DNA from: Clostridia bacterium
Lineage (GTDB): Bacteria; Bacillota; Clostridia; Christensenellales; Borkfalkiaceae
Length of the DNA: 64,000 nt
NCBI GenBank assembly: GCA_900764105.1
Contig: CAAFMS010000006.1
Coordinates: 81,179 to 145,178 of the forward strand
Direction: 5' to 3'
This document shows positions 24,861 to 34,000 of this stretch, piece by piece. The translations under genes were made by a program, and so were the position numbers. Every line of letters starts with the position of its first letter. Position 1 is the first letter of the stretch. Below the pieces are notes generated by a model. That model was not told where the DNA came from. It did not search any database and worked only from the letters and a program-made list of their open reading frames with translations.

Positions 24861-26024
24861 CTATGTTGCGAAGTCGTTATTGCGTTTTCTGCCGACAAGC
24901 GTTATGCCTCGAAGGGGCGAATATTCGTCCGTTCCGAGCATTCGACGTTCTATTAGTTTGTCATTGCGGTACACCTCGATAAATCCCGCGCTCTTTATCC
25001 CGTATTTCGGTATCACCATCGCTTTTTTTTCGCCGTCCGCAAGTTCTTCCGTATAGATTATTTCTTCCGAAAGCGGCTCTATAAGTTGATTAACAAGCGA
25101 AATTCGCTCGTATCGGCAACAATTTTCTTCTCCGTATATTCTCACCGTTATTTCGTTGCCGTCGGCGTAAGTCACTATATATACGGGCGACGAAGTGTCG
25201 TTTTGAAACTTTAGGTCGGCGTAGCCGTAACTTACCATTGCGTCGAACGACGGCTCGACGTAAGAGACGGCGAGGCTGTGACGGTGCCTTTCGGTAACGC
25301 TTAGTCCCGAGAGCAGGGCGCAGTTGTATACGGTAGACGAAACCTGACAAACGCCGCCGCCCACGCCCTCGACGAATTTGCCGTTTTCTATCACTTTCGC
25401 CGTGGTAAATCCTCTTTCTTCCGTGCGTTTTCCTATCGCTTCGTTGAACGAAAATTCCGCGCCCGCGTCGAGTTCGTAAAAGGAAATAAGCGACGAGGCG
25501 AGTTTTACGTTAGACTTTCTCTTTTGTTGAGACGAAGCGTAAGAAGTCGAAAATTCGCCTCGCTTTTTAGTCGTTTCTCTTAGTTCAGCCTCCGTGACTT
25601 TCGGCAGAACTTTGACGAACTTGTCGGCTGAAACGTTTGCCGTTTTCTCGTCTAACGCCCTTTCGATTTTTCTCAAAAGAGCCGTTTTATCGACTCCGAG
25701 ACCGACTTTTTCGCTTTTATAGACAAATGGAAACTCCCTTTCGGGGAAGCATTCCAAGTCGGCGTTTACGGCGGAGGTTAAGGTGTCGTAATATATCCCG
25801 TCCACGACCTCCTCGGCGTTTTTAAGATAAAGTCTGCCTTCCGAAAAGTCGATCTCGGGGTAGTGAAATTCGTAGGTTTTATCCATTACCGTAACTGAAA
25901 GGCAAAAGTCCGTCTGTTCGAGAATTTTCGCCGTCGCCTTTTCGCCGAAAAAATTCGCCGCGGTAAAAATAATACCCGCCGCGAGTATCGCAACGGGTAT
26001 GTGTTTTCTTTTGATACTCTTCAT
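24861..26024 (-). CDS. VanW-family envelope protein
   Basis: A 387-residue protein. A basic N-terminus and one membrane helix (VAILAAGIIFTAANFF) are followed by a peptidoglycan-binding-like region. The VanW domain lies near residues 155-290 with ELDAGAEFSFNEAIGKRTEE, VEGVGGGVCQVSSTVYNCAL and HSLAVSYVEPSFDAMVSYG. The C-terminal 80 residues look like a G5-type domain (EPLSEEIIYTEELADGEKKA). VanW proteins occur in vancomycin-resistance clusters but also widely in Clostridia without them; no other van gene is present, so a resistance role is not implied. Probably cell-wall associated. Confidence 0.85.
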   Translation of the reverse strand: MKSIKRKHIPVAILAAGIIFTAANFFGEKATAKILEQTDFCLSVTVMDKTYEFHYPEIDFSEGRLYLKNAEEVVDGIYYDTLTSAVNADLECFPEREFPFVYKSEKVGLGVDKTALLRKIERALDEKTANVSADKFVKVLPKVTEAELRETTKKRGEFSTSYASSQQKRKSNVKLASSLISFYELDAGAEFSFNEAIGKRTEERGFTTAKVIENGKFVEGVGGGVCQVSSTVYNCALLSGLSVTERHRHSLAVSYVEPSFDAMVSYGYADLKFQNDTSSPVYIVTYADGNEITVRIYGEENCCRYERISLVNQLIEPLSEEIIYTEELADGEKKAMVIPKYGIKSAGFIEVYRNDKLIERRMLGTDEYSPLRGITLVGRKRNNDFAT

Positions 26025-26082
26025 ACGAAAAGTATGTCCGATTTTGCCGATATTATATATCGTGTTACTCCCGAACGGGATA

Positions 26083-27873
26083 TCAGAGAGTGAAAGCGAC
26101 TAATTGCAAACTTGTCAACGCGTTCGAGGGGACGGGTATATTTTCGAGTACGTCGCCGTCGATAAAGCCGCCATCGACAGCAGTCGCCTTGCGAACGGTT
26201 ATTTCGCCCGTAATGCTCGTCGTCCATAAATCGTTGCCGTTGTTGTCCGTTACCGTCGTCGGGGTTACCGCGAACTGCATTACGGAAACCGATTTTATGA
26301 CTACGGGTTCGGCGCCTGCCGAAATTTCCGACGTTATCGAGCAGACGAGAAGAGGTCTGTTGCACTCTATCGAGAAGTATTCTTCGCCGTAAAGATATAC
26401 GGTTTTTACCGAAACGACGTTGCCGTTTACGATTTTAACGTGAGTGGTAATCGGCTTCGCCGTCTCTTCGGTCGAGCCGTTTTCAGGGCCGCCCGCTTCT
26501 TCGGTCGCGTGAGTATAATCGACTTCTTTCGTCGTATCGTCGCCGACGTCGGTAGCGGTTTTTAATTCGTTGATTTTATCGGCGTAACCGTCGGACACCG
26601 TTTCGGTTGCGGGCGTAACGATTATCGTTCCCGAGATTATTGCGGTCTGTATATTCTTTTCCGGATACAGAGCCTTTGCGACGTTCGAGACGTTAAAGTT
26701 TGCGACCGTTATCGCAACGCTTTTGATTTTACCGTCTTTGTCGCTTCTGATTTCGACGGAAAGACCTTCTTTTATCGCGTCTATAATCGAATCGACCGAT
26801 TGTTTTATATCGTCCGCAGACGTTCCGTCTTTTGTCGCGAATATCTCGTAAACGCTCTTCGTCGCGAGGTCGTTTACGATAGAGGTTATCTGCTGTTTAT
26901 CCGCGTCGGAAAGCCCGAGATCGGGACTGTTTATAGCGGACAAAACGGCCTGAGACAAAGTTTTGAAAGTATTTTCGCCGATTAAATCGTCGATAAATTC
27001 TTTGCCCGAATACGCGGCGAGATTTGCGTTCAATCTTTTAATAGCGTTGTAGTCGAGAGTGAAAATTACTTCGTTTGTCTTTTCTTCCGCAGAGAAGAAA
27101 TATTTCGACAAGTTATAAAGCACTTTGTTTTTGTTGGTACCTAATTGAGTGAGGGCAAGGTCGATGTATTGCTTGATTTGGTCGGGGTCGAAGTTTTGCT
27201 GATTGTCTCCCGCCTGCGCTCTGATAAGTTCTTCGATAAAATTCCTGTCGAGCCTTACGTTCGTTACCACGCCGACTTTATCCACGGCGGCTCTCGCGAG
27301 CGTGTCGTTTATAAGGAGCGAAGCCGAAAGACTTGCAAAACCCTCCGCTTTTATTCCGATATTCGCGAAATATTCTTTGTCGGTTGAAGTCGCGCCGATA
27401 ATAGCGTTTTCGATAGCGATTTTCGCGTCGATTTTTTTCGGCGAAAGGACGTTGCCGTTTTCGTCGGGAATACTCGTAAGAATATTTGCGATAATGTCCT
27501 GACCCGAAACGTTCGCCGTTTTAAGAGTGGCGAAATCTATAGCGTTCACATAGAAATTCGGGTGAGCGGGGTCTTCGCCTTTGCAGCTTTGGCAGAATCC
27601 CGCAACGTAATTATGACCTTTGGCGGGGATAGTCGTCGCCTTGTCGGAAAGCCTTTTTCCGCAGTCTTTGCAGGTGAGATAGCCTCTTCCTTCCGTCGTA
27701 CAAGTTGCGGAAATATCGGGTTTAACGTATGTAACCTTATGTTCGCAGGCGTCGCTCGAACCGCCCGAGTTACCCGAGCCGCCCGTCGTATCGCCGCACG
27801 CGGCGAAAATCGCGAGCGAAAGAGATAAAAGAGCGGACAAAACAAAAATGAGAATTGATTTTGTTTTCTTCAT
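26083..27873 (-). CDS. Large lipoprotein, unknown function
   Basis: Unrecognised, 596 residues. The signal MKKTKSILIFVLSALLSLSL ends in lipobox IFAAC with Cys26. A Gly/Ser linker leads to a Cys-rich segment (HKVTYVKPDISATCTTEGRG, then LTCKDCGKRLSD and GFCQSCKGED) that repeats the style of small zinc-ribbon-like surface units. A long alpha/beta region without recognised motifs follows. AGGAG lies before the ATG and the promoter is TTGACA-N18-TATAAT. The VanW gene lies 58 bases downstream in the same direction. An envelope lipoprotein of substrate binding or structural type is likely. Confidence 0.7.
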   Translation of the reverse strand: MKKTKSILIFVLSALLSLSLAIFAACGDTTGGSGNSGGSSDACEHKVTYVKPDISATCTTEGRGYLTCKDCGKRLSDKATTIPAKGHNYVAGFCQSCKGEDPAHPNFYVNAIDFATLKTANVSGQDIIANILTSIPDENGNVLSPKKIDAKIAIENAIIGATSTDKEYFANIGIKAEGFASLSASLLINDTLARAAVDKVGVVTNVRLDRNFIEELIRAQAGDNQQNFDPDQIKQYIDLALTQLGTNKNKVLYNLSKYFFSAEEKTNEVIFTLDYNAIKRLNANLAAYSGKEFIDDLIGENTFKTLSQAVLSAINSPDLGLSDADKQQITSIVNDLATKSVYEIFATKDGTSADDIKQSVDSIIDAIKEGLSVEIRSDKDGKIKSVAITVANFNVSNVAKALYPEKNIQTAIISGTIIVTPATETVSDGYADKINELKTATDVGDDTTKEVDYTHATEEAGGPENGSTEETAKPITTHVKIVNGNVVSVKTVYLYGEEYFSIECNRPLLVCSITSEISAGAEPVVIKSVSVMQFAVTPTTVTDNNGNDLWTTSITGEITVRKATAVDGGFIDGDVLENIPVPSNALTSLQLVAFTL

Positions 27874-27929
27874 ATTTTACTCCTTTTTGAGCCGAAACGG
27901 AAATGTAAGGAATCGGCTTTTCCGATTTA

Positions 27930-27959
27930 ATTATATCAAAGCGCATATATAATTGTCAA
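27930..27959 (-). promoter_or_regulatory. Promoter of the lipoprotein gene
   Basis: TTGACA, an 18-base spacer and TATAAT on the minus strand. The remaining sequence to 28053 shows nothing else. Confidence 0.7.
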
Positions 27960-28053
27960 TAGCAGGAAATAAAAAAAAGCGTGAAAAAACGCAAAGCGAA
28001 GTAATTTTACGGTTAAAAATTTCTCATTTTTTTATATCCCGACAACCGCATAT

Positions 28054-28095
28054 AAAAAGGAAGTCCGATATAAATCAAACCTCCTTTTTCGTTTT
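28054..28095 (-). terminator. Possible terminator after the NatB-like gene
   Basis: AAAAAGGA and TCCTTTTT form an AT-rich stem around a 20-base loop. On the minus strand the second arm itself supplies the T-run. Confidence 0.45.
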
Positions 28096-28138
28096 TATTA
28101 AATTGTTTTTAATAGTGTGTCATTCTTTTGACGGTTGA

Positions 28139-29374
28139 CTACTGTTTCTTAAAGACCTCTTTTATGATTTTTGTAAGCTTTGGCGGCGTGCCGTAAAGAA
28201 GAACGCCTACACGGTAGATTTTAGCCGACAAAACGCCGATACCGACGGTAGAGCCGATTAAGATTATAATAGAAGTGAAAATTTCGTACCAGGCAACCGT
28301 ACTCATACAAATTCTCGTAAACATTGCCATAGGCGAAGTGAACGGAATATACGAGCATACCTTCATCAACACGGAGTTTACGTTGCCGCCTATCATCGAA
28401 AACATAACTACCATAAAAGCAATAATGAATAAGAATGTAACGGGCAACACCATTGTGCTTATATCTTCAAGTTTTGACGCGGTTGAGCCGATTGCTCCGT
28501 AAAGGAAAGCGTAAATCAAAAAGCCGAGGACAAAGAACACGAGCATATAAATAAACAGGTTTACGGGCATACCGAATATCGAAGCGATTATCGGATTTTG
28601 CAACTGTGGTTTGTTGATATTATAAAACAGCAATGCCGACCCGAACACAAGCACAAGTTGAGTAAAGCCTACGATACAGGATGCAAATACCTTTCCGAAC
28701 ATCATACTCGTAGGCTTTGCGCTCGTAATCAGAACTTCCATAGCGCGCGAACTTTTTTCGCTTGCTACGTTTGTCGCAACAAGCTGCCCGTAAAGCATAA
28801 TAATCGTATATAATGCGAATATCATTATGTAGGTATAGAAATAATTTTTTATCTGGTCAACGCCGAGCGTCATCGTGTCGCTTTCGATAACCACCGACAT
28901 AATATCTTTCGCCTGTTCGGGGGATAGTCCGTTTTGTATCATAGCGTTCACTCTGTAAACCTCTTGCAATACCGTGTTTGCAACAGCTTGATTAGAATCC
29001 CTCATATTGAGATTGTTTACGTAATATGTGTAAGACGACGGACTGTTCAAAACAAAAGCGCACTCGACGTTGCCGCTTGTAATCTGCGATTTTATATCGT
29101 CAAGCGGTCCGTCCGCAATCTTTACGTTATATCCCGTAAAGGCTTGCGTAAAATATTCTTTTACGGTTTCCGAAAGTGTTTCGTCTTCGGCGTACACAAG
29201 CATTACGGGAAGATCCTTTGGCGGCGTTGTCCCGGACTTGAACGCCGCGATAATATTCGGAATAAACATAGCGATAGCGATTGCCGCTACAAGAAATATC
29301 GTAACGCCTACAAAGACTTTGTTTTTAAGATAGCCTTTCAACTCGAATTTAAGTATTTTCCCAAACTGTTTCAT
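28139..29374 (-). CDS. ABC-2 transporter permease, NatB/YhaP-like
   Basis: A 411-residue membrane subunit. The first helix (VFVGVTIFLVAAIAIAMFIP) is followed by an extracellular domain of about 130 residues. Helices then follow: YTYIMIFALYTIIMLYGQLV, then FASCIVGFTQLVLVFGSALL, then IYMLVFFVLGFLIYAFLYGA, then LPVTFLFIIAFMVVMFSMIG and a C-terminal pair. ASEKSSRAMEVLITSAKPTS is the conserved cytosolic motif of the NatB group. Members export Na+, bile-acid-like compounds or antimicrobials; the substrate here is unknown. It starts 12 bases after the ATPase gene and is regulated with it. Confidence 0.86.
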   Translation of the reverse strand: MKQFGKILKFELKGYLKNKVFVGVTIFLVAAIAIAMFIPNIIAAFKSGTTPPKDLPVMLVYAEDETLSETVKEYFTQAFTGYNVKIADGPLDDIKSQITSGNVECAFVLNSPSSYTYYVNNLNMRDSNQAVANTVLQEVYRVNAMIQNGLSPEQAKDIMSVVIESDTMTLGVDQIKNYFYTYIMIFALYTIIMLYGQLVATNVASEKSSRAMEVLITSAKPTSMMFGKVFASCIVGFTQLVLVFGSALLFYNINKPQLQNPIIASIFGMPVNLFIYMLVFFVLGFLIYAFLYGAIGSTASKLEDISTMVLPVTFLFIIAFMVVMFSMIGGNVNSVLMKVCSYIPFTSPMAMFTRICMSTVAWYEIFTSIIILIGSTVGIGVLSAKIYRVGVLLYGTPPKLTKIIKEVFKKQ

Positions 29375-29386
29375 TTCTTTGCCTCC

Positions 29387-30277
29387 TTATACCTGCTCGC
29401 CCGCATACTCTACGAATATATCGTTAAGAGAAGGTTCAAACACTTTTACCTCGTCGATATCATAGGTTTCCACAAGCCGTTTCATCATAGACTGCTTTTC
29501 AGCGGGGCTTGCAAGTTGAATAATAAGCGTGCCGTCCTCGCGTTCGGCGCAAGCCTCGCCCAAATCGGATTTTATCCGTTCGGGGTTTGTTGTGCTTACC
29601 ACTAACTTATCGCGCACGTAATTCCTCTTTATTTCAGCCAAATCTCCGCTGATTGCAACCCTGCCCGCGCTTAATATTGCGATACTGTCGCAAAATTCCT
29701 CTATGTACGCCATCTGGTGGCTTGAAAACAAAACGATTTTCCCTTGCGAAATCTGTTCCTTTACCACGTCTTTTAAAAGCATTGCGTTTACGGGATCAAG
29801 CCCCGAAAAAGGCTCGTCAAGAATAACAATGTGCGGATTGTGCGCAAGAGCCGTTATCAACTGAATTTTCTGCTGGTTTCCTTTTGAAAGGGTATCGAGC
29901 CGTTTATTGCGGTACTTTGTCATACCGAGCCTGTCAAGCCAGTAATCAACCGCCTTGACCGCTTCTTTTGCGCTCATACCTTTCAGTTCCGCAAAATATA
30001 CAAGTTGGTCTATAATAAGTTTTTTCGGGTAAAGACCTCTTTCTTCGGGAAGATAACCAAGCCCGATTTTGTTATAATCAATAGGCTTTCCGTCCAGAAG
30101 CACCTCTCCGTCGTTTGCGGGAAACACGTTCATAATAATACGGATAGACGTCGTTTTACCCGCGCCGTTTCTGCCCAGAAGTCCGAACGCTTTGCCGCCC
30201 TCCGCAGTGAAAGAAACGCCTTTGAGAACTTCTTTGTCGCCAAAAGATTTATCGATATTTTTTAATTCAAGTATCAT
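29387..30277 (-). CDS. ABC transporter ATP-binding protein, NatA/YhaQ-like
   Basis: A 296-residue ATPase pairing with the NatB-like permease. Walker A GRNGAGKTT near residue 35, Q-loop GYLPEERGLYPK, signature TLSKGNQQKIQL (the LSKGNQQK form typical of this subgroup), Walker B HIVILDEPFSGLD and H-loop FSSHQMAYIEE. The C-terminal 80 residues are the accessory domain of the subfamily. A GAGGA ribosome site precedes the ATG. The 330-base leader holds a promoter, a palindrome, a four-codon ORF and a terminator, suggesting drug-induced attenuation. Confidence 0.9.
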   Translation of the reverse strand: MILELKNIDKSFGDKEVLKGVSFTAEGGKAFGLLGRNGAGKTTSIRIIMNVFPANDGEVLLDGKPIDYNKIGLGYLPEERGLYPKKLIIDQLVYFAELKGMSAKEAVKAVDYWLDRLGMTKYRNKRLDTLSKGNQQKIQLITALAHNPHIVILDEPFSGLDPVNAMLLKDVVKEQISQGKIVLFSSHQMAYIEEFCDSIAILSAGRVAISGDLAEIKRNYVRDKLVVSTTNPERIKSDLGEACAEREDGTLIIQLASPAEKQSMMKRLVETYDIDEVKVFEPSLNDIFVEYAGEQV

Positions 30278-30310
30278 ATTTTCTGTCCTCGCTGATTGTA
30301 AATTTTTTTC

Positions 30311-30418
30311 TTACAGATTAAATCGATTCAACAACGTCATTGCGTTTTTCGCAACTCCATATTTATAATCAATTACGCGGTTTTTTTCGACTAAACCTGT
30401 TATTCTTTTATAATTCAT
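30311..30418 (-). CDS. Possible 35-residue small protein upstream of the NatAB-like operon
   Basis: The reading MNYKRITGLVEKNRVIDYKY followed by GVAKNAMTLLNRFNL has a GAGGA ribosome site three bases before ATG. It sits between the attenuator terminator and the ABC ATPase gene. No family was recognised. It may be a real small protein, a second leader peptide or a gene remnant. Confidence 0.35.
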   Translation of the reverse strand: MNYKRITGLVEKNRVIDYKYGVAKNAMTLLNRFNL

Positions 30419-30447
30419 TTCCTCGTCGTTAGTTTCTTTGAAAAAGA

Positions 30448-30485
30448 ACAAAAAAGCGCAAGGGAAAAGTTCTTTCTCTGCGCTT
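30448..30485 (-). terminator. Intrinsic terminator (attenuator) in the NatAB-like operon leader
   Basis: On the minus strand AAGCGCA pairs with TGCGCTT, with further partial pairing inside, and TTTTTTG follows. It lies between the promoter and the genes, so it must be read through for expression. Confidence 0.65.
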
Positions 30486-30490
30486 AAAGT

Positions 30491-30505
30491 CTAAACGTAA
30501 TTCAT
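30491..30505 (-). CDS. Four-codon leader ORF (Met-Asn-Tyr-Val-stop)
   Basis: GGGAGG stands nine bases before ATG AAT TAC GTT TAG, and the attenuator hairpin begins six bases after the stop. This is the arrangement of ribosome-stalling leaders of antibiotic-inducible genes. Its small size means that only comparison with relatives can confirm it. Confidence 0.4.
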   Translation of the reverse strand: MNYV

Positions 30506-30581
30506 AGGCGGTTACCTCCCGTCGAGAGTTTTGATTTTTACAATTTGTTGGTTTTTATCGGCAAACCTATTTTTGATGTAT

Positions 30582-30603
30582 CAGTATCTCTATACGGATA
30601 CTG
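30582..30603. promoter_or_regulatory. Palindromic operator candidate of the NatAB-like operon
   Basis: CAGTATC, an 8-base centre and GATACTG form a palindrome about nine bases downstream of the -10 box, near the expected transcription start. That position suits a repressor such as a GntR/YtrA type; none is encoded in the window beside it. Confidence 0.5.
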
Positions 30604-30611
30604 TTAAGTGT

Positions 30612-30640
30612 ATTATATCATAAAAATCTTTATTTTTCAA
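30612..30640 (-). promoter_or_regulatory. Promoter of the NatAB-like operon
   Basis: TTGAAA, a 17-base spacer and TATAAT on the minus strand, about 330 bases upstream of the ATPase gene. Confidence 0.7.
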
Positions 30641-30735
30641 GTTTGTGCTATGTGAAACATATAAAAATCTGTAGGATTACAATACATATGAGACAAAGGC
30701 AATAAAAAAGATAGCGAAAAGATTTTCATTTTTTA

Positions 30736-30764
30736 TTGAAAATTCGTAGTAAATATGTTAAAAT
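30736..30764 (+). promoter_or_regulatory. Candidate cas operon promoter, upstream of tracrRNA
   Basis: TTGAAA, a 17-base spacer and TAAAAT on the plus strand. If used, the cas9 mRNA has a leader of about 250 bases that is antisense to the entire tracrRNA. The sequence from 30641 to 30735 shows no other signal. Confidence 0.5.
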
Positions 30765-30871
30765 ATACAAAATAGACCACAATAGGAAAAATTTAACAAA
30801 AAATTTTAATTATGACAGGCGTGTGGCGTATTTTATAATGTAATATACACTCGGTAGCCTGCTAAGGCAAC

Positions 30872-30966
30872 AAAAAAACTCTTTTCAAAAGAAAAGAGCG
30901 TTAGTGTTCGCACCTGCGAAAAGTGATTAGACAAAAGTTTTATTTGAACTTGCCTTGTTATTTTGT
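30872..30966 (-). ncRNA. tracrRNA of the type II-A CRISPR system
   Basis: On the minus strand a consensus promoter is followed at once by an anti-repeat. Its 17-base core (30952-30968) is a perfect complement of repeat positions 9-25; the predicted start falls within its first bases. After a bulge (AAGU), UCAAAU pairs with the first six repeat bases GUUUGA, giving the usual lower stem, bulge and upper stem. A small hairpin TTCGCA-GG-TGCGAA and an intrinsic terminator (CTCTTTTC, loop, GAAAAGAG, T7) follow. The length is about 95 bases. It guides RNase III processing of pre-crRNA and loads Cas9. Confidence 0.88.
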
Positions 30967-30972
30967 AAGTTC

Positions 30973-31001
30973 ATTATAAACTAAAAATACTAAATTGTCA
31001 A
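30973..31001 (-). promoter_or_regulatory. Consensus promoter of tracrRNA
   Basis: TTGACA, a 17-base spacer and TATAAT, all matching consensus, on the minus strand. The -35 box ends where the cas9 ribosome site begins. Confidence 0.88.
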
Positions 31002-31018
31002 GAGAAAAGGATAAAAAA

Positions 31019-34000
31019 ATGGAAAAATTTTACTTAGGAACAGACATCGGAACAAATTCCGTCGGCATTGCCTGTACGGATGAAAACTACGAACTGATTC
31101 GCGCGAAAGGTAAGGACTGTTGGGCGGTGCGACTTTTCGACGAAAGCAAAACGGCGGAGACAAGGCGGAATTTCCGAACTTCTCGGAGGCGGCTTGAACG
31201 CCGTAAACAGAGGATAAGTTGGTTGCAGGCTTTATTTGCCCCGTACATAAATGACGAAACCTTTTTTATAAGGCTCAATAACAGCCAGTTTCTACCCGAA
31301 GATAAGGACGAAATTTTGCAAGCCGATAAAAATGCTTTGTTCGGGGACGAGGGATATACCGATAAAGATTATCACGCCGAATTCCCGACGATTTATCACT
31401 TGCGTGAAAAACTTATCGAGGGCGGCAAGTACGATTTGAAACTCTATTATCTCGCAATTCATCATATCGTCAAGTATCGCGGACATTTTCTGTTTGAAGG
31501 GGCGACTATGGAAGAAATTCGCGATATTAAGAGGTTGTTTGAAAATCTGAACTCCGTGTGGGAAGCGACTTATGCTGAAAACGTTCCGCATATTAACCTT
31601 GCCAAGTCGGACGAGGCGAAAGAAATTCTTCTCGATACGAAAAAAGGACTCAGAGATAAGCAGATTGCCCTCGAAAAATTGTTCGGTGAGAATACCGCGC
31701 TTATGAAAGAGTCGATAAAGGCGATGCTCGGCGGTAAAATCTCGCCCGAAACGCTTTTCGGCGAGGAATATAAGGAAGAAAAGAGTTTTTCGTTTAAAGA
31801 TATGGATGAAGAGGCGTTCGACGCGTTGCAATCGACTTACGGCGATAACTTCGAGTGCCTTAACGCTCTTCGTTCAATCTACAATTTCGTTGCGTTCGAG
31901 AAATTGCTTTGCGGACATAAAAACATTTCCTCGGCAATGATTGCGGTATACAACAAGCACGCCGCCGACCTTTCTTTGCTGAAAAGTTTTATTCGCAGCG
32001 AACGCCCGAACGACTATAACAAGATTTTCAAAAGCACGATCGAAAAGGCGAATTACGTCAATTATATAGGTTACACGAAAAAGGGCGGAGAAAAGAAAAA
32101 AGTCGCAAAATGTAAGAGCGACGACGAATTTTTCGCGTACATGAAAAAGTATCTTAGTTCGCTTGACGATATTAAGGACGGAGCGACGCGAGATAAAATA
32201 TTAGGTGAAATAGAAAACGGGAGTTTTTTACCGAAAATACTTCATTCGGATAAGGGTCTTTTCCCGAGACAGGTAAACGAGGCCGAACTTAAAGCAATCG
32301 CCTCGAATATGGTGAAATACTATCCCGAAACGAAAGAAATTGCGGATAAAATTATACCGCTTTTCGAGTATAGAATACCCTATTTCGTAGGACCTTTGGC
32401 GGGCGTAAACTCTTGGGCTGTAAGAAAAAGCGGAGAGATTACGCCGTGGAATATCGGAGAAAAAATAGACTTGGCGGCAAGCAACGAAGAGTTTATGCGA
32501 AAAATGACGAGTAAATGCTCGTATATTTTCGGTGAAGACGTTTTGCCGAAATGTTCGATTATTTATCAGAAATTCGACGTTTTGAATCAACTGAACAAAC
32601 TTCGCGTGAACGACAGACCGCTGACGGTAGACCTCAAAAAGGGAATTTTTGACGAATTGTTCCTGAAATACCCCAAGGTTTCGGATAAGAAAATAAAAGA
32701 CTATCTCATAAGAAACGGGCATTTTTCGCCGACGGACGGGGAAATTACTCTGTCGGGAAAAGACGGAGAATTTAAAGCGAGTATGTCGTCGTATATCCAA
32801 CTTAAAAGAGTTTTAGGCGATTTCGTTGATAAAGATTTGAAAAACGGCGGTGAAGTATGCGAAAATATCATACTTTGGCATACGCTCAATACCGATAAAA
32901 AAATAGTTTATGACCTTATCGAGAAGCGTTATAAAAATATACCTGAAATTGCGGATAATGTAAAAGCCCTTAAAGGCTTGTCGTTTAAAAATTTCGGCAG
33001 ACTGTCGAAAAAATTCCTCGTCGATTTGTATTCTGCGGATAACGAGACGGGCGAACTTGTAAATATTCTCGACGTTTTATATGAGACCAACGAAAATCTG
33101 AACGAAATATTGAACGACGAAAAATACGCCTTCGGCAAACTTGTAGACGAGGCAAACGGCGCTGCGGACAGTAAGATTACCTACGAAGATATAGAAAAAC
33201 TGTACATCTCGCCCGCCGTAAGAAGAGGAATATGGCAAACCGTCACAATGATTGACGAGTACGTCGAAGCGATAGGCAGAACGCCCGATAAAATATTTGT
33301 GGAAGTAACTCGTGAGGAAGGCGTAAAAGGCGACGCAGGCAGAACTCAGCCGAGAAAGAGGCAGTTGCAGGAAAAGTACAAAAACATTTCGGAAACCTAC
33401 GCCGACGTGATAAGCGAACTCGGCGACGAAAAATACTCGGATATGAAACTCCGTCAGGAAAGGCTGTTTTTATATTTCCGTCAACTCGGAAGGTGTATGT
33501 ATTCGGGACAGAGGATAGATCTCGATAGACTCGATACCGATACCTACGACGTCGATCATATTTTGCCGAGAACTTTTATAAAAGACGATAGCCTTGACAA
33601 CAAGGTTTTGGTATTGCGGAGCAAAAATGCGGAAAAAGCCGATAGGTACCCCTTGCCGCAAGGGTTTTCGGGTCAACAAGATTTCTGGAAAATGCTTCTC
33701 GATAAAAATTTGATTGCGAAAACCACTTACGACAGACTTACGAGAACGGAGCCGCTTGGCGATAACGATTATAAAGACTTTATCAACAGACAGAAAGTTA
33801 TTACCGATCAGACGGTTAAAGCTGTCGCCGAACTTATGAAAAGAAAATATCCGACCGCGAAAATCGTTTACAGTAAAGCGAAAAACGTGAATGATTTCAA
33901 AAACAAGTTCGATATTTTTAAGTGCCGCGAGACGAACGACCTTCACCATGCGAGGGACGCCTATTTAAACGTCGTAGTCGGCAACGTTTACGACACGGTA

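Noticed and set aside
25080..25092. TATAAGTTGATTA inside the VanW gene
   Set aside because: It matches the dispersed core but lies in coding sequence without the upstream half; probably chance.
24861..26024. Vancomycin resistance determinant
   Set aside because: VanW domain alone, without vanH, vanA/B, vanX or vanRS; common in susceptible Clostridia.
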